64,000 bases of DNA from Pseudomaricurvus hydrocarbonicus (GCF_011602365.1 NZ_JAAONZ010000004.1:62001-126000), one strand, 5' to 3'. Positions 25,376-34,900 are shown, counted from the first letter of the stretch. A program made the numbers and translations. The notes: a model not told the origin generated them from the sequence alone.

Positions 25376-26542
25376 TCAGTCTCTTCTTAATTTGTCGTTC
25401 ACCGCAATGGGGTTGGGGTAGTTGAAGATGACGATGTAACTGGAGACGAGGAAGGTGATGATGGCGGTAGCCTGAATCAACACCGACGCCTTTTCGCCAA
25501 TGAGCGCCGCGTTTGAGGCGACAAACACGATCAGCAGTGAAAACTCACTGATTTGTCCCAATCGAAAGCCGATATCCCACGCTAATGCCGGGGTTTCACT
25601 TTGGCGCCCCAATAGAAACCGGAACGCCAGTGGCTTGATGATCAGGATGGCGGCGGCCAACACGATACTCGCCAGCAGCACATCTGAGAGCAGCCCCAAA
25701 TCAAATCGCGCCCCCAGCGAAAAGAAGAACAAAATCAAAAAGAAGTCGCGCAAGGGTTTCAGGCTGATGGCTATGTATTGGGCGATTGGGCTGGTGGCAA
25801 GGCTGATGCCCGCAATAAACGCACCAATTTCAGGGGACAACCCAGCCAGTTCAGCCAGTTCGGCCAAGCCGAGGCACCAGCCAATCGCGAGTAGAAAAAT
25901 GTACTCGTGGAAGCGATCAAATTTGTGTATCAATTTCAGTAAGACATAGCGGACAAACAGATAGGCGAAGGTCGACAGCAGGGGCAGGGTGATCAGGGTA
26001 AAACCCAGCTTTGAAAGTTGAACTTCACCAACATCGCCACTGTAGAGAATCATCAGACAGATGATGGCAATAAAGTCCTGCAACAGAAGCAACCCTACCA
26101 TCAGCTCACCGGTGTGCCGGTGGTGCAGGACGGTGGTGGGAAGCAGTTTGATGCCAATGATGGTGCTGGAAAACATCATCGCCATGCCGATGATCAAGTT
26201 TTCGGTGTGAGTAAACCCAAACAGGTGCCCGATGAGGTAGCCAGTTAGAGCAAACAGCGCGGAGCTGATGAGGCCGATGATGGTGGCTTTTTTCAGAACG
26301 CTGAACAGGGCTTTGGGCTGCATGTCCAGGCCGAGTAAAAACAACAGAAAAATGATGCCGATGTGTGACATCTCGGTGACCAGGGTCAAATTGGTGATTA
26401 AACCCATGCCGTAGGGGCCGAGCAGGGCGCCCAAAGCGATGTAGGCAACAAGCAGCGGCTGGCGGGTGTAAAGCGCCACTGAGGCGATGAGCGCAGCCCC
26501 GGCAAAGATCAAAACAAAGGACTGAAAAAGCGATTCGTGCAT
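25376..26542 (-). CDS. Cation:proton antiporter, Kef/CPA2 family membrane component
   Basis: This 388-residue integral membrane protein has about 11-12 hydrophobic segments along its whole length, as in the CPA2 Na/K:H exchanger superfamily. Family-like segments are ALGALLGPYGMGL, IGIIFLLFLLGLDMQPK, MMFSSTIIGIKLLP, GLLLLQDFIAIICL and LAGLSPEIGAFIAGISLATSP, with the Asp expected in ion binding in LLQDF. The cytosolic TrkA-N/RCK regulatory domain of KefB, KefC and YbaL is missing, so gating by glutathione or nucleotides would need a partner. Ion preference is unknown. Confidence 0.85.
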   Translation of the reverse strand: MHESLFQSFVLIFAGAALIASVALYTRQPLLVAYIALGALLGPYGMGLITNLTLVTEMSHIGIIFLLFLLGLDMQPKALFSVLKKATIIGLISSALFALTGYLIGHLFGFTHTENLIIGMAMMFSSTIIGIKLLPTTVLHHRHTGELMVGLLLLQDFIAIICLMILYSGDVGEVQLSKLGFTLITLPLLSTFAYLFVRYVLLKLIHKFDRFHEYIFLLAIGWCLGLAELAELAGLSPEIGAFIAGISLATSPIAQYIAISLKPLRDFFLILFFFSLGARFDLGLLSDVLLASIVLAAAILIIKPLAFRFLLGRQSETPALAWDIGFRLGQISEFSLLIVFVASNAALIGEKASVLIQATAIITFLVSSYIVIFNYPNPIAVNDKLRRD

Positions 26543-26637
26543 GTCCCTGCAACTGTCTGAAGAAGGTATAGCGTAGTTTTACCGCAAAAAAACTGAAATT
26601 ACGAGAGCGATTGCTCAATCGAGGGGGAGATGGGAAA

Positions 26638-26666
26638 ACAAAAACGCCTCCGGAAGGAGGCGTTAG
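26638..26666 (-). terminator. Terminator of the sulfite reductase-DUF934 operon
   Basis: On the minus strand AACGCCTCC-TTCC-GGAGGCGTT runs into TTTTGTTTT. This is a strong intrinsic terminator about 47 nt past the DUF934 stop. Confidence 0.9.
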
Positions 26667-26712
26667 GAGCTTCAGGCCTGCCCAGGCACTGTGTCAGTGC
26701 GACGGGGGGCTG

Positions 26713-27213
26713 TTACGCGCGACGGCGGAACAGGGGCAGCTTCTGATCGACGGCCGCCTGATAGGTTTCGCTGAAATCATTCAGAGAGGCCATTGCGGCG
26801 TCGAGGTCAACTCCTTCACCCAGTTCAAAACTGTTAAACCCACAGCGCTTGAGGAAGAACAGCTGGTCGCGAATGATATGCCCAATTGCGCGCAGTTCAC
26901 CTTCATAACCGTAGCGTTCGCGCAACAAGCGCGCGGCGCTGAAGCCACGACCGTCCATAAAACCTGGAAAATTGACGGCAACGAGCCCAAACCCCTGGGC
27001 ATCGCCAGCCAGTTCCTCGGCCAGTTCGTCGCTGTTCAACCAGACGCCGAGTGACGCTTTACGGCTCTCCAGCTGTTCTTTCTGTGCGTTCCAGACTACC
27101 AGCGGCACAATGACACTACCGGCAGGTACAGTGGTTGTTTCAGGGCTGTCGGTAGCTTCAAGAAGCTCCCAGCTGTTGTCGGTGATGACGTTGTCTTTAA
27201 TCAGCTTTGACAT
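26713..27213 (-). CDS. DUF934 domain-containing protein, sulfite reduction accessory
   Basis: The 166-residue protein belongs to the DUF934 family, which almost always follows a siroheme sulfite/nitrite reductase and is often labelled a putative oxidoreductase in sulfite reduction. Recognisable stretches are VPLVVWNAQKEQL, GVWLNSDELAEEL, FPGFMDGRGFSAARLLRERYGYEGELRAIGHIIRDQLFFLKRCGFNSFEL. No Cys cluster or nucleotide motif is evident. It overlaps the reductase end by 17 nt, showing translational coupling. Its biochemical role is inferred only from that linkage. Confidence 0.88.
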   Translation of the reverse strand: MSKLIKDNVITDNSWELLEATDSPETTTVPAGSVIVPLVVWNAQKEQLESRKASLGVWLNSDELAEELAGDAQGFGLVAVNFPGFMDGRGFSAARLLRERYGYEGELRAIGHIIRDQLFFLKRCGFNSFELGEGVDLDAAMASLNDFSETYQAAVDQKLPLFRRRA

Positions 27214-28861
27214 AAACCTGCTCCTTAAATGGTGCCAGACCGATGCGGTTGTAAGTATCGATAAACTGCTCGCCTTCTACACGCTTGGAGACGTAAACAT
27301 CAATCAGCGTCTGAATCACGGCAGGCATGTCTTCGGCACCAAAGGCCGGGCCCAGAACTTTGCCCAGGCTGGTTTCTGTGCCCGCGTTGCCGCCGAGCTG
27401 AACCTGATAAAACTCCTCGCCTTTCTTATCCACGCCGAGGACACCAATATGGCCGACATGGTGGTGACCACAGGCATTCATGCAGCCGGAGATGTTCAGG
27501 TCAATGTCACCCAGGTCGTAGAGGTAATCAAGGTCATCAAACTGACGCTGGATGGACTCGGCAATGGGCAGGGATTTGGCGTTTGCCAAAGAGCAGAAAT
27601 CACCACCAGGGCAGCAAATCAAGTCGGTCAAGGTGCCAATGTTGGGTGTGGCAAAGCCCAGCGGTTTGGCCGCTTGCCAGAATGCAAACAGTTGGTCCTT
27701 GCGAATGTCGCCCAGCACGATGTTTTGTTCGTGGGTGGTGCGAGCTTCGCCGAAGCTGAACTGGTCCGCCAAATCGGCGATCGCTTCCAGTTGGCGGTCG
27801 GTGATGTCGCCAGGCGCTACACCGGTTGGTTTAAGTGACAAGGTGACAGCGGCATAGCCGGCCACACGGTGATCGCGGACGTTGCGGGTCAGCCATTTGC
27901 CAAAAGCCGGTGTCTCAGTGCTCTGCTGTTGCAGGAGAGCCTGGGCGGCGGCGTCATCCAGAGTCTCGTAGGCGGGCTCAGGGAAGGCGGCGCTGGCGCG
28001 TTGGATTTCTTCAGGGGTGAGTGTAGTGGGCCCGTCTTTCAGGTGGGCAAACTCAGCGTTTACCTTGTCAGCAAACTTGTCGGCCCCCATGGCCTTCACC
28101 AGAATCTTGATGCGGGCTTTGTATTTGTTGTCGCGACGGCCCAGCTGGTTGTAAATGCGCACAATGGCTTCCAGATAAGACAAAATGTGCTTTTCTGGCA
28201 GGAATTCGTTAATCACGGAACCAATGACCGGGGTGCGGCCCAAACCACCCCCGACCAGGACTTTAAAGCCCACTTCACCGGCGTCGTTCTTAACCACTTC
28301 CAAGCCGATGTCATGCACTTGTACAGCGGCTCGGTCACTGGCTGCGCCGGTGACGGCAATTTTGAATTTGCGTGGTAGAAAGGCGAACTCGGGGTGAAAG
28401 GTGGACCACTGACGGATGATTTCGCAGTAGGGGCGTGGGTCTACGATTTCATCGCTGCTGATGCCCGCAAACTGATCGGAGGTGACGTTGCGTATGCAGC
28501 TGCCACTGGACTGTGTAGCGTGCATTTCAACGTCAGCAAGTTCGGCGAGAATATCCGGTACTTCGGCAAGTTCTGGCCAGTTGAACTGAATGTTTTGACG
28601 AGTACTGACGTGGCAGTAGCCTTTGTCGTAATGACGGGCAATGTGTGCCAGTTTACGCAGCTGAGTCGTGTTCAGCATGCCGTAAGGAACGTTGACCCGC
28701 AACATTGGGGCCAGACGCTGGATATACAAACCATTCTGCAGTCGTAAAGGAAGAAACTCTTCATCCTTTAATTCACCGGCTAAATAGCGCTCGGTCTGAC
28801 CGCGAAATTGAGCAACACGCTCACGCACGATCTTTTGATCATACTCGTCATATTGGTACAT
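27197..28861 (-). CDS. cysI: Siroheme/4Fe-4S nitrite/sulfite reductase, hemoprotein subunit
   Basis: The enzyme performs six-electron reduction of sulfite to sulfide (or nitrite to ammonia) on a coupled siroheme-[4Fe-4S] centre. The 554 residues contain two ferredoxin-like and siroheme half repeats. The cluster ligands are C-x5-C in CCPGGDFCSLA and C-x3-C in SGCMNACGHHHVGH. Anion-binding Arg and Lys lie in HVSTRQNIQFNW and VLVGGGLGRTPVIGS. The frame opens at GTG 12 nt earlier, but ATG at 28861 (MYQYDEYDQK) is the better family match. Context (DUF934 behind, cysG in the window) supports assimilatory sulfite reduction. Confidence 0.92.
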   Translation of the reverse strand: MYQYDEYDQKIVRERVAQFRGQTERYLAGELKDEEFLPLRLQNGLYIQRLAPMLRVNVPYGMLNTTQLRKLAHIARHYDKGYCHVSTRQNIQFNWPELAEVPDILAELADVEMHATQSSGSCIRNVTSDQFAGISSDEIVDPRPYCEIIRQWSTFHPEFAFLPRKFKIAVTGAASDRAAVQVHDIGLEVVKNDAGEVGFKVLVGGGLGRTPVIGSVINEFLPEKHILSYLEAIVRIYNQLGRRDNKYKARIKILVKAMGADKFADKVNAEFAHLKDGPTTLTPEEIQRASAAFPEPAYETLDDAAAQALLQQQSTETPAFGKWLTRNVRDHRVAGYAAVTLSLKPTGVAPGDITDRQLEAIADLADQFSFGEARTTHEQNIVLGDIRKDQLFAFWQAAKPLGFATPNIGTLTDLICCPGGDFCSLANAKSLPIAESIQRQFDDLDYLYDLGDIDLNISGCMNACGHHHVGHIGVLGVDKKGEEFYQVQLGGNAGTETSLGKVLGPAFGAEDMPAVIQTLIDVYVSKRVEGEQFIDTYNRIGLAPFKEQVYVKAD

Positions 28862-29236
28862 TGAGAAGTACACCTAGTATTTGTAAGGTTAATTACGCGA
28901 CTTGCCTGAATGTGGACTTACTTGTTGCGTCAGTTTCTACAGAACTTACTGCCCGTTCACGAGGGTAAGTTACGAGGTAAAGTCGAGGCGCGAAGAATAC
29001 ACCAAATCAGGGTGTTTCGCGATAGGCCGAACGGGGCTCTCAATGGGGTGATAAGTAACAGGGAAAGTTACCTCTTATTCGTAAGGCTTTGATCTATCCA
29101 GCAAATCTAGACGATATGTGAATAACTTGATTTTTTCTCTTGATAGACAGATTTCTTCTATGCCTATAATCCATCAAGCTATGCAGTCTTAGCTTTCCAC
29201 ATTCATACGTTTCTCACTTAATGGAGAAGAATAATA
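28862..29236. other. Regulatory gap between cysI and the 38-aa microprotein gene
   Basis: This 375-nt stretch holds the cysI promoter (minus) and the microprotein promoter (plus). Repeated GTTAC/GTAA-type words (for example near 28965, 29048 and 29065) could be half-sites for a LysR-type activator such as CysB, but no firm consensus can be assigned. No other gene is evident. Confidence 0.4.
29140..29170 (+). promoter_or_regulatory. Candidate promoter of the 38-aa microprotein gene
   Basis: TATAAT at 29165-29170 is preceded by TTGATA (29140-29145, 19-bp spacer) or TAGACA (29144-29149, 15-bp spacer). It would give a leader of roughly 60 nt. Confidence 0.5.
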
Positions 29237-29353
29237 ATGCACGATGAATTAGAAATGCAGGAACCTGGTGATAGCACCGCTGACGCGATTGCCGCAATTG
29301 CCTTAATTGCCATCTTTGTTTCAACTTGTATCTTCTGGATCAGTGGACAATAA
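29237..29353 (+). CDS. Single-span membrane microprotein (38 aa), unknown function
   Basis: The translation starts MHDELEMQEPGDSTADAI and ends STCIFWISGQ. The first 16 residues are acidic and the next ~20 (IAAIALIAIFVSTCIFWI) form one hydrophobic helix. The acidic front with no positive residues suggests an N-out orientation. GGAGAAG is well spaced before the ATG, a sigma-70-like promoter lies upstream, and a strong terminator starts 11 nt after the stop, so this is a complete mini transcription unit. I do not recognise a named family. It is below the size usually annotated. Confidence 0.7.
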   Translation: MHDELEMQEPGDSTADAIAAIALIAIFVSTCIFWISGQ

Positions 29354-29364
29354 GCCTTTAACTC

Positions 29365-29392
29365 AAAAAAGGAGCCTTTCGGCTCCTTTTTT
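29365..29392. terminator. Bidirectional terminator after the microprotein gene
   Basis: AAAAAAGGAGCC-TTTC-GGCTCCTTTTTT is a perfect 12-bp stem with A- and T-tracts on either side, able to work on both strands. Confidence 0.93.
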
Positions 29393-29504
29393 AATGTTTC
29401 CACAGACCACTGCCCAGCCAGCCGGTTCTTAACCTCCACCCGCCGAGTTTAGGCTTCACAATCGCCTTAAATGATCGCCCTCGAAAGCTTTGTGCGCCGT
29501 CAAA

Positions 29505-29520
29505 TATTGACCAATCAATA
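29505..29520. promoter_or_regulatory. Palindrome TATTGA-N4-TCAATA upstream of the MarR gene
   Basis: This perfect 6-bp inverted repeat with a 4-nt centre lies about 50 nt before the MarR start. MarR proteins commonly bind such 16-20 bp palindromes to repress themselves, so it is a candidate autoregulatory operator. Confidence 0.45.
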
Positions 29521-29571
29521 ATTTTTAACGAAACTATGATCTCTAAACCCATTGAGATACCTAGAGGAATC

Positions 29572-30027
29572 ATGCCCTTTTTACTACACAACAGTTACAC
29601 CTTCTGGATTTCACGGTTAGCCAGTACCATGCAGGAACGCTTCAATAAAGAACTGGAAACACTGGATGTCACCTGGCCACAATGGATGGTGATGAACGTG
29701 TTAACCCATGAATTAGCCAATACCCCGGCCCATATTGCGGAACAGATTGGTGTCGATCGTTCGGCCGTCACCCGACTGGTCGACCGGCTGGAGAAGAAAG
29801 GCTTGGTGACTCGGGAACACGATGGTTTGGATCGCCGTTCGGTGAAAGTTCACATCACCGGCCCGGGAAAAATGATGGTACAGCACCTCGATGAGGCTGC
29901 GGCCAGGCATCAGGAGATTTTTCTGCAGGAGCTACACCCGACGGAATATCGAGCGCTCAAAGGCAATATTCAGAAACTTTTGCGGGCAGGGGGAATCGAA
30001 TCAACGTCATTGTGGCGTCATGTTTGA
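29572..30027 (+). CDS. MarR family transcriptional regulator
   Basis: The 151-residue protein has the winged helix-turn-helix MarR layout. N- and C-terminal helices provide dimerisation; the recognition region is HIAEQIGVDRSAVTRLVDRLEKKGLV and the wing is TREHDGLDRRSVKVHITGPG, with the DxRS signature. The open frame begins 12 codons upstream, but AGAGGA directly before ATG 29572 (MPFLLHNSYTFWISRLAS) favours the shorter form. Ligand and targets are unknown. Neighbours are the microprotein gene upstream and convergent DUF2970 downstream; neither is an obvious efflux target. Confidence 0.9.
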   Translation: MPFLLHNSYTFWISRLASTMQERFNKELETLDVTWPQWMVMNVLTHELANTPAHIAEQIGVDRSAVTRLVDRLEKKGLVTREHDGLDRRSVKVHITGPGKMMVQHLDEAAARHQEIFLQELHPTEYRALKGNIQKLLRAGGIESTSLWRHV

Positions 30028-30201
30028 GGGCGATTTGAGGCTATAGAAACGCATTGCCCAGCCTGAAATTTCTTATGAGTAATTCCGGTATTGGTAATCG
30101 CTCTTTTGGCTTAGGCGACAGCAAAAAGGATCGCTCACTTGTGTTTGCGCAACACTTGCCCTTGTTTGGGACCGCCACCGCTTGATGCGTCACGATAACA
30201 A

Positions 30202-30405
30202 CTACTGCGTGCTGAGTACGCCCTGGACAATGCTGTACACCGTAAGGACAAACAAGGCCGTAAAGATGACACCCGCGGCAATAAACACCCAGATGTTGCC
30301 GTGCTTGAAGTCCCTTTCCTGGGCCTGTTTGCTTTGTACCCCGAACGCTGCTGCAACGGTGCTCAACACAACAGCCCAAAAGCCGGGTTTAGGAGAATCG
30401 GCCAT
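30202..30405 (-). CDS. DUF2970 domain-containing small membrane protein
   Basis: The 67-residue protein fits DUF2970: SPKPGFWAVVLSTVAAAFGVQSKQAQERDFKHG, followed by one clear membrane helix (about 40-62, VFIAAGVIFTALFVLTVYSIVQGV). The first part is amphipathic, with basic and acidic residues before the helix. The family is widespread in beta- and gammaproteobacteria with no assigned function. It lies downstream of the secreted-protein gene and metH on the same strand. Confidence 0.85.
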   Translation of the reverse strand: MADSPKPGFWAVVLSTVAAAFGVQSKQAQERDFKHGNIWVFIAAGVIFTALFVLTVYSIVQGVLSTQ

Positions 30406-30576
30406 AGTGATGGGTTCTCTGTGGCGTGGTTAGGGTCTTGATAAGATTATTGTTGAACTCCGTTCAAGAGTAACAGGAACAAAGAGTAAAAGACCAGACC
30501 TGCCGGCAGTGAAGACCCGGTCCTTGGTGTGGGTACCTTCTACCGCGTTTTGCTGCAGCGTTCTTGAAAGGCCGCG

Positions 30577-30903
30577 TTAATAGGCCTCGGCTACTTGAGC
30601 CTGGGTTTGCAGGTGAATGCCTTTGCTGGTGAGGGTCTCCCGAGCCTGCTTGTAGTCCCACAGACCGATTCTCAAGCGGTAGTAACACATCTTTCTCGAG
30701 TCGCCTTTCTGATCGTTACAGCTGGAGCGTAGTTCTCGGTAATGGTTAACGATTTCTATTGCTAGTGACGTTTCTGCGTCCATTTGATGGCCGCCGGTTG
30801 GCTTTTCATCGGCCCGGGCGGTGGTGTTGAAGGTCAGCGTCCAGCAGCTGAAACAGGCTAGTGTGAGCAGTCGGGCGGTGACGGGGAGATTAAGGGAGTT
30901 CAT
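30577..30903 (-). CDS. Small exported protein of unknown function (108 aa)
   Basis: I do not recognise this family. A signal peptide is clear at the N-terminus (MNSLNLPVTARLLTLACFSCWTL) with likely cleavage near TTARA. The mature part of about 75 residues contains three Cys, two of them as CNDQKGDSRKMC, probably a disulfide in the periplasm, and a basic/acidic helical C-terminus. The frame opens six codons earlier, but AGGA ahead of the ATG at 30903 supports this start. It lies between metH and DUF2970. Confidence 0.7.
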   Translation of the reverse strand: MNSLNLPVTARLLTLACFSCWTLTFNTTARADEKPTGGHQMDAETSLAIEIVNHYRELRSSCNDQKGDSRKMCYYRLRIGLWDYKQARETLTSKGIHLQTQAQVAEAY

Positions 30904-31018
30904 AGCGACGTTCCTGAGCATTTAACAGGAATATACGCGTCAAACATGACAGTTAGGTGAAGTCGTTAATGTCAGCCAATAACATCGGGTGACCCGTTTC
31001 AGGCGAGGGCACGTGCCC

Positions 31019-31041
31019 TACCGTCCTTAAAAGGGCCGGTA
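31019..31041 (-). terminator. Weak hairpin downstream of metH
   Basis: TACCG and CGGTA arms surround an inner CCTT/AAGG pairing 21 nt past the metH stop. There is no good T-tract. An adjacent perfect palindrome GGGCACGTGCCC (31007-31018) adds to the structure. Confidence 0.35.
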
Positions 31042-31061
31042 GAGCACGTATTACCGGGAGG

Positions 31062-34000
31062 TCAGTCTTCGTATCCCAGAATGGGCTGTAACCAGCGCTC
31101 CAGGGTTGGCATGTCCATGCCTTTGCGCGCTGACAGGGATTCCACCTGATCTTTCTGGATCTTGCCGACCGGGAAGTAGTAGGACTCGGGGTGCGAGAAG
31201 TACCATCCTGACACGGCAGCCGCAGGGTGCATGGCGTAGTGTTCCGTCAGCTCAACGCCGATTTTGTTTTTCGCGTCCAGCAGTTCAAACAGAGAAGCTT
31301 TTTCAGTGTGGTCCGGACAAGCGGGGTAGCCTGGGGCAGGACGAATGCCCTGGTACTTTTCCTTAATTAGGGACTCGTTGTCCAGCTGCTCCTCGGGAAT
31401 GTACCCCCAGAACTCTTTACGAACCCGCTGGTGCATACGTTCTGCCAGAGACTCCGCCAGACGATCCGCCAGGGCTTTTACCATGATGCTGCTGTAATCA
31501 TCCTGCTGTTCTTCGTACTCTTTGGCCAGCTGATCGGCGCCGATACCGGCGGTTACCACAAACCCACCGATGTAGTCGGGCTTGCCGCTGTCTTTAGGCG
31601 CAACAAAGTCGGCCAGAGACGTGTTCGGTTTGGTGTTGCCCGGCTTTTGTACCTGCTGGCGGATATGGTGCAGCGTGGACAGCTGTTCAGTCCGCTTGTC
31701 GTCAGCAAACACCGCGATATCATCATGATTGACGGTGTTGGCTGGCCAGAAACCAATGACGGCTTTGGCGGTCAGCAACTTTTCATCCACAATGCGTTTC
31801 AGCATGGCCTGAGCGTCGGCAAACAGCGTCTTTGCCGCTTCCCCAACCACTTCGTCATCGAAGATGCGGGGGTATTTGCCCACCAGATCCCAGGTAATGA
31901 AGAAAGGTGTCCAGTCGATGGTCTCGATCAGTTCTTCCAGCGGGTAGTCTTCAAACACCTTGGTACCGGTAAAGCTTGGGGTGGGTGGGGTGTAGTGCTC
32001 CCAGTCCAGTTTCAGCCCGCGGCTGATCGCTTCCGGGTAGGTGCGCACGGTTCCCCGGGCTTTGCGGCCTGCGTTGCGCTCACGCACCACCTCGTATTCC
32101 GCCTTGGTTTCGGCAACAAACGCATCGCGTTGTTCGTCACTGAGCAATTTACTGGCGACACCCACTGCGCGGGAGGCGTCTGCCACGTAAGTAACCTGGT
32201 TCAGTTTCAGTTGAGGCTCGATTTTAACGGCGGTGTGTGCTTTTGAGGTGGTGGCGCCACCAATCAACAGAGGCTTGTTGATGCCTTGGCGTTCCATTTC
32301 TTTGGCCACAGTGACCATCTCATCCAGTGACGGAGTGATCAGGCCGGACAAGCCAATGATGTCGCAGTTTTGTTCCTGGGCCACCTGCAAGATTTTCTCA
32401 CAGGGGACCATCACGCCAAGGTCGATGACCTCGTAGTTATTACACTGCAGCACCACGCCGACGATGTTTTTACCAATATCGTGGACATCGCCTTTTACCG
32501 TGGCCATGAGGATCTTGCCGTTGGGTTTGGTGGCTTCGGTTTTCTCAGCTTCAATGAACGGGTTGAGATAGGCCACAGCCTGTTTCATCACCCGGGCCGA
32601 TTTCACCACCTGTGGCAGGAACATTTTACCGGCACCAAACAAGTCGCCGACCACGTTCATACCGTCCATCAACGGACCTTCGATGACATCCAGGGGCCGG
32701 GTAGAGGCGAGGCGAGCGGCTTCGGTATCTTCGACGATGTACGTGGAGATGCCTTTGACCAGGGCGTGCTCCATGCGCTTGTTGACGTCCCAGCTGCGCC
32801 ACTCCAGGTCTTCTTTTTTCTCACCGGTGCTGCCATCGCCACGAAACTTGTCCGCAATTGCCAGCAGGGCTTCGGTGCCTTCGCTGTTGCGGTTGAGAAT
32901 CACGTCTTCCACACAGTCTTTTAATTCTTTAGGCAGGTCGTCGTACACCGCCAGCTGACCGGCGTTGACGATGCCCATGTTCAGTCCCGCCTGAATGGCG
33001 TGGTAGAGAAACACCGAGTGGATGGCTTCACGAACCGGGTTGTTACCGCGGAATGAAAAGGAGACGTTGGAAACCCCACCGGAGATTCCTGCGTGGGGCA
33101 GGTTCTGCTTGATCCAGCGGCAGGCTTCAATGAAGTCCACCGCGTAGTTGTTGTGTTCTTCGATGCCGGTGGCTACGGCAAAAATATTCGGATCAAAAAT
33201 GATGTCAGCAGGGTTGAAGCCGACCTTGTCCACCAGCACCCGATAGGAGCGTTCACAGATTTCAGTCTTGCGCTGCAGGGTATCCGCTTGTCCGGTTTCA
33301 TCAAAAGCCATCACCACCACGGCTGCCCCGTAGCGCTGGCACAGGCGTGCGCGCTCAATAAACTCGGCTTCGCCTTCTTTCAAGCTGATGGAGTTAACAA
33401 TCGATTTTCCCTGAATGCATTTCAGGCCGGCTTCGATGACTTCCCATTTCGATGAATCCACCATGATGGGGACGCGGCATATGTCCGGCTCACCCGCAAT
33501 CAGGTTGAGGAACCTGACGATGGCCGCTTCAGCGTCCAGCATGCCTTCGTCCATGTTGATGTCGATGACCTGAGCCCCGTTTTCCACCTGCTCTAAAGCC
33601 ACTTCAAGAGCTGCGTCGTAATCGCCTTCGACAATCAGGCGTTTAAACTTGGCCGAACCGGTGACATTGCAGCGCTCGCCGACGTTGACGAAAAGTGAGT
33701 CGGCGGTGATGTTGAACGGCTCCAGGCCAGACAGGCGACAGGCGGGCTCGATGGCGGGGATAGGGCGCGGCTGGTGTTTGGCCATTTCGTCGGCTATGGC
33801 TTTAATATGGCCAGGGGTGGTGCCGCAGCAACCGCCGATGATGTTCACCAGACCGCTTTCCGCAAACTCTTTCACGACAGCGATCATTTGCTCTGGCGTT
33901 TCGTCGTACTCCCCAAATTCGTTGGGCAGCCCGGCGTTAGGGTGAGCTGACACGTAGCATTCGGCGACTCTTGAGAGCTCCTGAACATATTGGCGCAACT

Positions 34001-34766
34001 CTTTGGCCCCCAAGGCACAATTTAGGCCAATCGATAAGGGTTTGGCGTGCGCCAGGGAATTGTAAAAGGCTTCGGTGGTTTGGCCGGAAAGGGTGCGGCC
34101 GGAGGCGTCCGTGATGGTGCCGGAAATCATAATGGGCAATTCGAAGCCGACACGCTCGAAGTATTCCTGCACCGCGAAAATGGCGGCCTTGGCGTTGAGG
34201 GTATCGAAAATGGTTTCGATCAGAATCAGGTCGGCGCCACCTTTGACCAGACCATCCACCGATTCCAGGTAGTTCTCCACCAGCTGGTCAAAAGTCACAT
34301 TGCGGGCACCGGGGTCGTTCACGTCCGGTGAGATGGAACAGGTGCGACTGGTTGGCCCAACAACACCGGCCACAAAGCGGGGCTTGTCGGGGTTGCGAGC
34401 GGTCATTTCATCAGCGGCCTCGCGGGCGAGCCGGGTGGCGGCGACGTTGATCTCATGGGCCAGGGATTCCATCTCGTAATCCGCCATGGAGATGCGCGTG
34501 CTGTTAAAGGTGTTGGTCTCAATAATGTCCGCACCAGCCTCCATGTAGGCGGTGTGCATTTCTTTAATCAGCTTGGGCTGCGTAATGGACAGCAGATCAT
34601 TGTTGCCGGCGATGTCCATATGGTAGTCCGCAAAACGCTCGCCACGGTAGTCACTTTCGCCCAGCTGGTAGCTCTGGATCATCGTGCCCATGCCTCCATC
34701 GAGAATCAGAATGCGATTCTTAATGGCGGCGTATAGGGCAGTGAGTCGAGTGTTGCGATCAGACAT
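31062..34766 (-). CDS. metH: Cobalamin-dependent methionine synthase
   Basis: MetH transfers the methyl group of 5-methyl-THF to homocysteine through methylcobalamin. The 1234 residues match E. coli (1227). The four modules are in order: homocysteine-binding barrel (1-330, Zn ligands in LNCALG and [10 protein letters not shown]), pterin-binding barrel (350-620, [14 protein letters not shown]), cobalamin domain (660-880, with the axial-ligand motif [14 protein letters not shown]) and the SAM-binding activation domain (900-1234, with [15 protein letters not shown]). A 28-bp near-perfect palindrome lies at its predicted transcription start. No cobalamin or SAH riboswitch was recognised in its leader. 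Confidence 0.98.
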   Translation of the reverse strand: MSDRNTRLTALYAAIKNRILILDGGMGTMIQSYQLGESDYRGERFADYHMDIAGNNDLLSITQPKLIKEMHTAYMEAGADIIETNTFNSTRISMADYEMESLAHEINVAATRLAREAADEMTARNPDKPRFVAGVVGPTSRTCSISPDVNDPGARNVTFDQLVENYLESVDGLVKGGADLILIETIFDTLNAKAAIFAVQEYFERVGFELPIMISGTITDASGRTLSGQTTEAFYNSLAHAKPLSIGLNCALGAKELRQYVQELSRVAECYVSAHPNAGLPNEFGEYDETPEQMIAVVKEFAESGLVNIIGGCCGTTPGHIKAIADEMAKHQPRPIPAIEPACRLSGLEPFNITADSLFVNVGERCNVTGSAKFKRLIVEGDYDAALEVALEQVENGAQVIDINMDEGMLDAEAAIVRFLNLIAGEPDICRVPIMVDSSKWEVIEAGLKCIQGKSIVNSISLKEGEAEFIERARLCQRYGAAVVVMAFDETGQADTLQRKTEICERSYRVLVDKVGFNPADIIFDPNIFAVATGIEEHNNYAVDFIEACRWIKQNLPHAGISGGVSNVSFSFRGNNPVREAIHSVFLYHAIQAGLNMGIVNAGQLAVYDDLPKELKDCVEDVILNRNSEGTEALLAIADKFRGDGSTGEKKEDLEWRSWDVNKRMEHALVKGISTYIVEDTEAARLASTRPLDVIEGPLMDGMNVVGDLFGAGKMFLPQVVKSARVMKQAVAYLNPFIEAEKTEATKPNGKILMATVKGDVHDIGKNIVGVVLQCNNYEVIDLGVMVPCEKILQVAQEQNCDIIGLSGLITPSLDEMVTVAKEMERQGINKPLLIGGATTSKAHTAVKIEPQLKLNQVTYVADASRAVGVASKLLSDEQRDAFVAETKAEYEVVRERNAGRKARGTVRTYPEAISRGLKLDWEHYTPPTPSFTGTKVFEDYPLEELIETIDWTPFFITWDLVGKYPRIFDDEVVGEAAKTLFADAQAMLKRIVDEKLLTAKAVIGFWPANTVNHDDIAVFADDKRTEQLSTLHHIRQQVQKPGNTKPNTSLADFVAPKDSGKPDYIGGFVVTAGIGADQLAKEYEEQQDDYSSIMVKALADRLAESLAERMHQRVRKEFWGYIPEEQLDNESLIKEKYQGIRPAPGYPACPDHTEKASLFELLDAKNKIGVELTEHYAMHPAAAVSGWYFSHPESYYFPVGKIQKDQVESLSARKGMDMPTLERWLQPILGYED

Positions 34767-34862
34767 CTTTAAAACCTTGTAATTAGATAAACCTGTCAGG
34801 GAAGATACAGACTGGGGTTGGCTAAAAACCGCTCAAGCTGACGCGGGAACGGCCCAAACCCA

Positions 34863-34900
34863 ATCTATATCAAAATATTTTGATGTAGATCGGCATTCTA
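34863..34900 (-). promoter_or_regulatory. metH promoter with overlapping 28-bp palindromic operator
   Basis: On the minus strand TAGAAT (plus 34895-34900) is a good -10, with TTGGGT 18 bp upstream. Starting four bases downstream, 34863-34890 is an inverted repeat with core ATCAAAATATTTTGAT (perfect 16 bp) extended by ATCTA/TAGAT arms with one mismatched pair. Its position over the start site predicts repression of metH by a dimeric regulator. ArsR-type SahR and MetJ are known to control metH in other bacteria; which one acts here is unknown. Confidence 0.6.

Noticed and set aside
28910-29092. 60-codon plus-strand open frame upstream of the 38-aa gene
   Set aside because: GTG start without ribosome-binding site, mixed basic product, and it occupies the cysI promoter region.
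34767-34862. Possible cobalamin or SAH riboswitch in the metH leader
   Set aside because: No B12-box (GCCACTG) and no SAH-riboswitch core could be matched on the minus strand; the only strong signal is the palindrome at the promoter.
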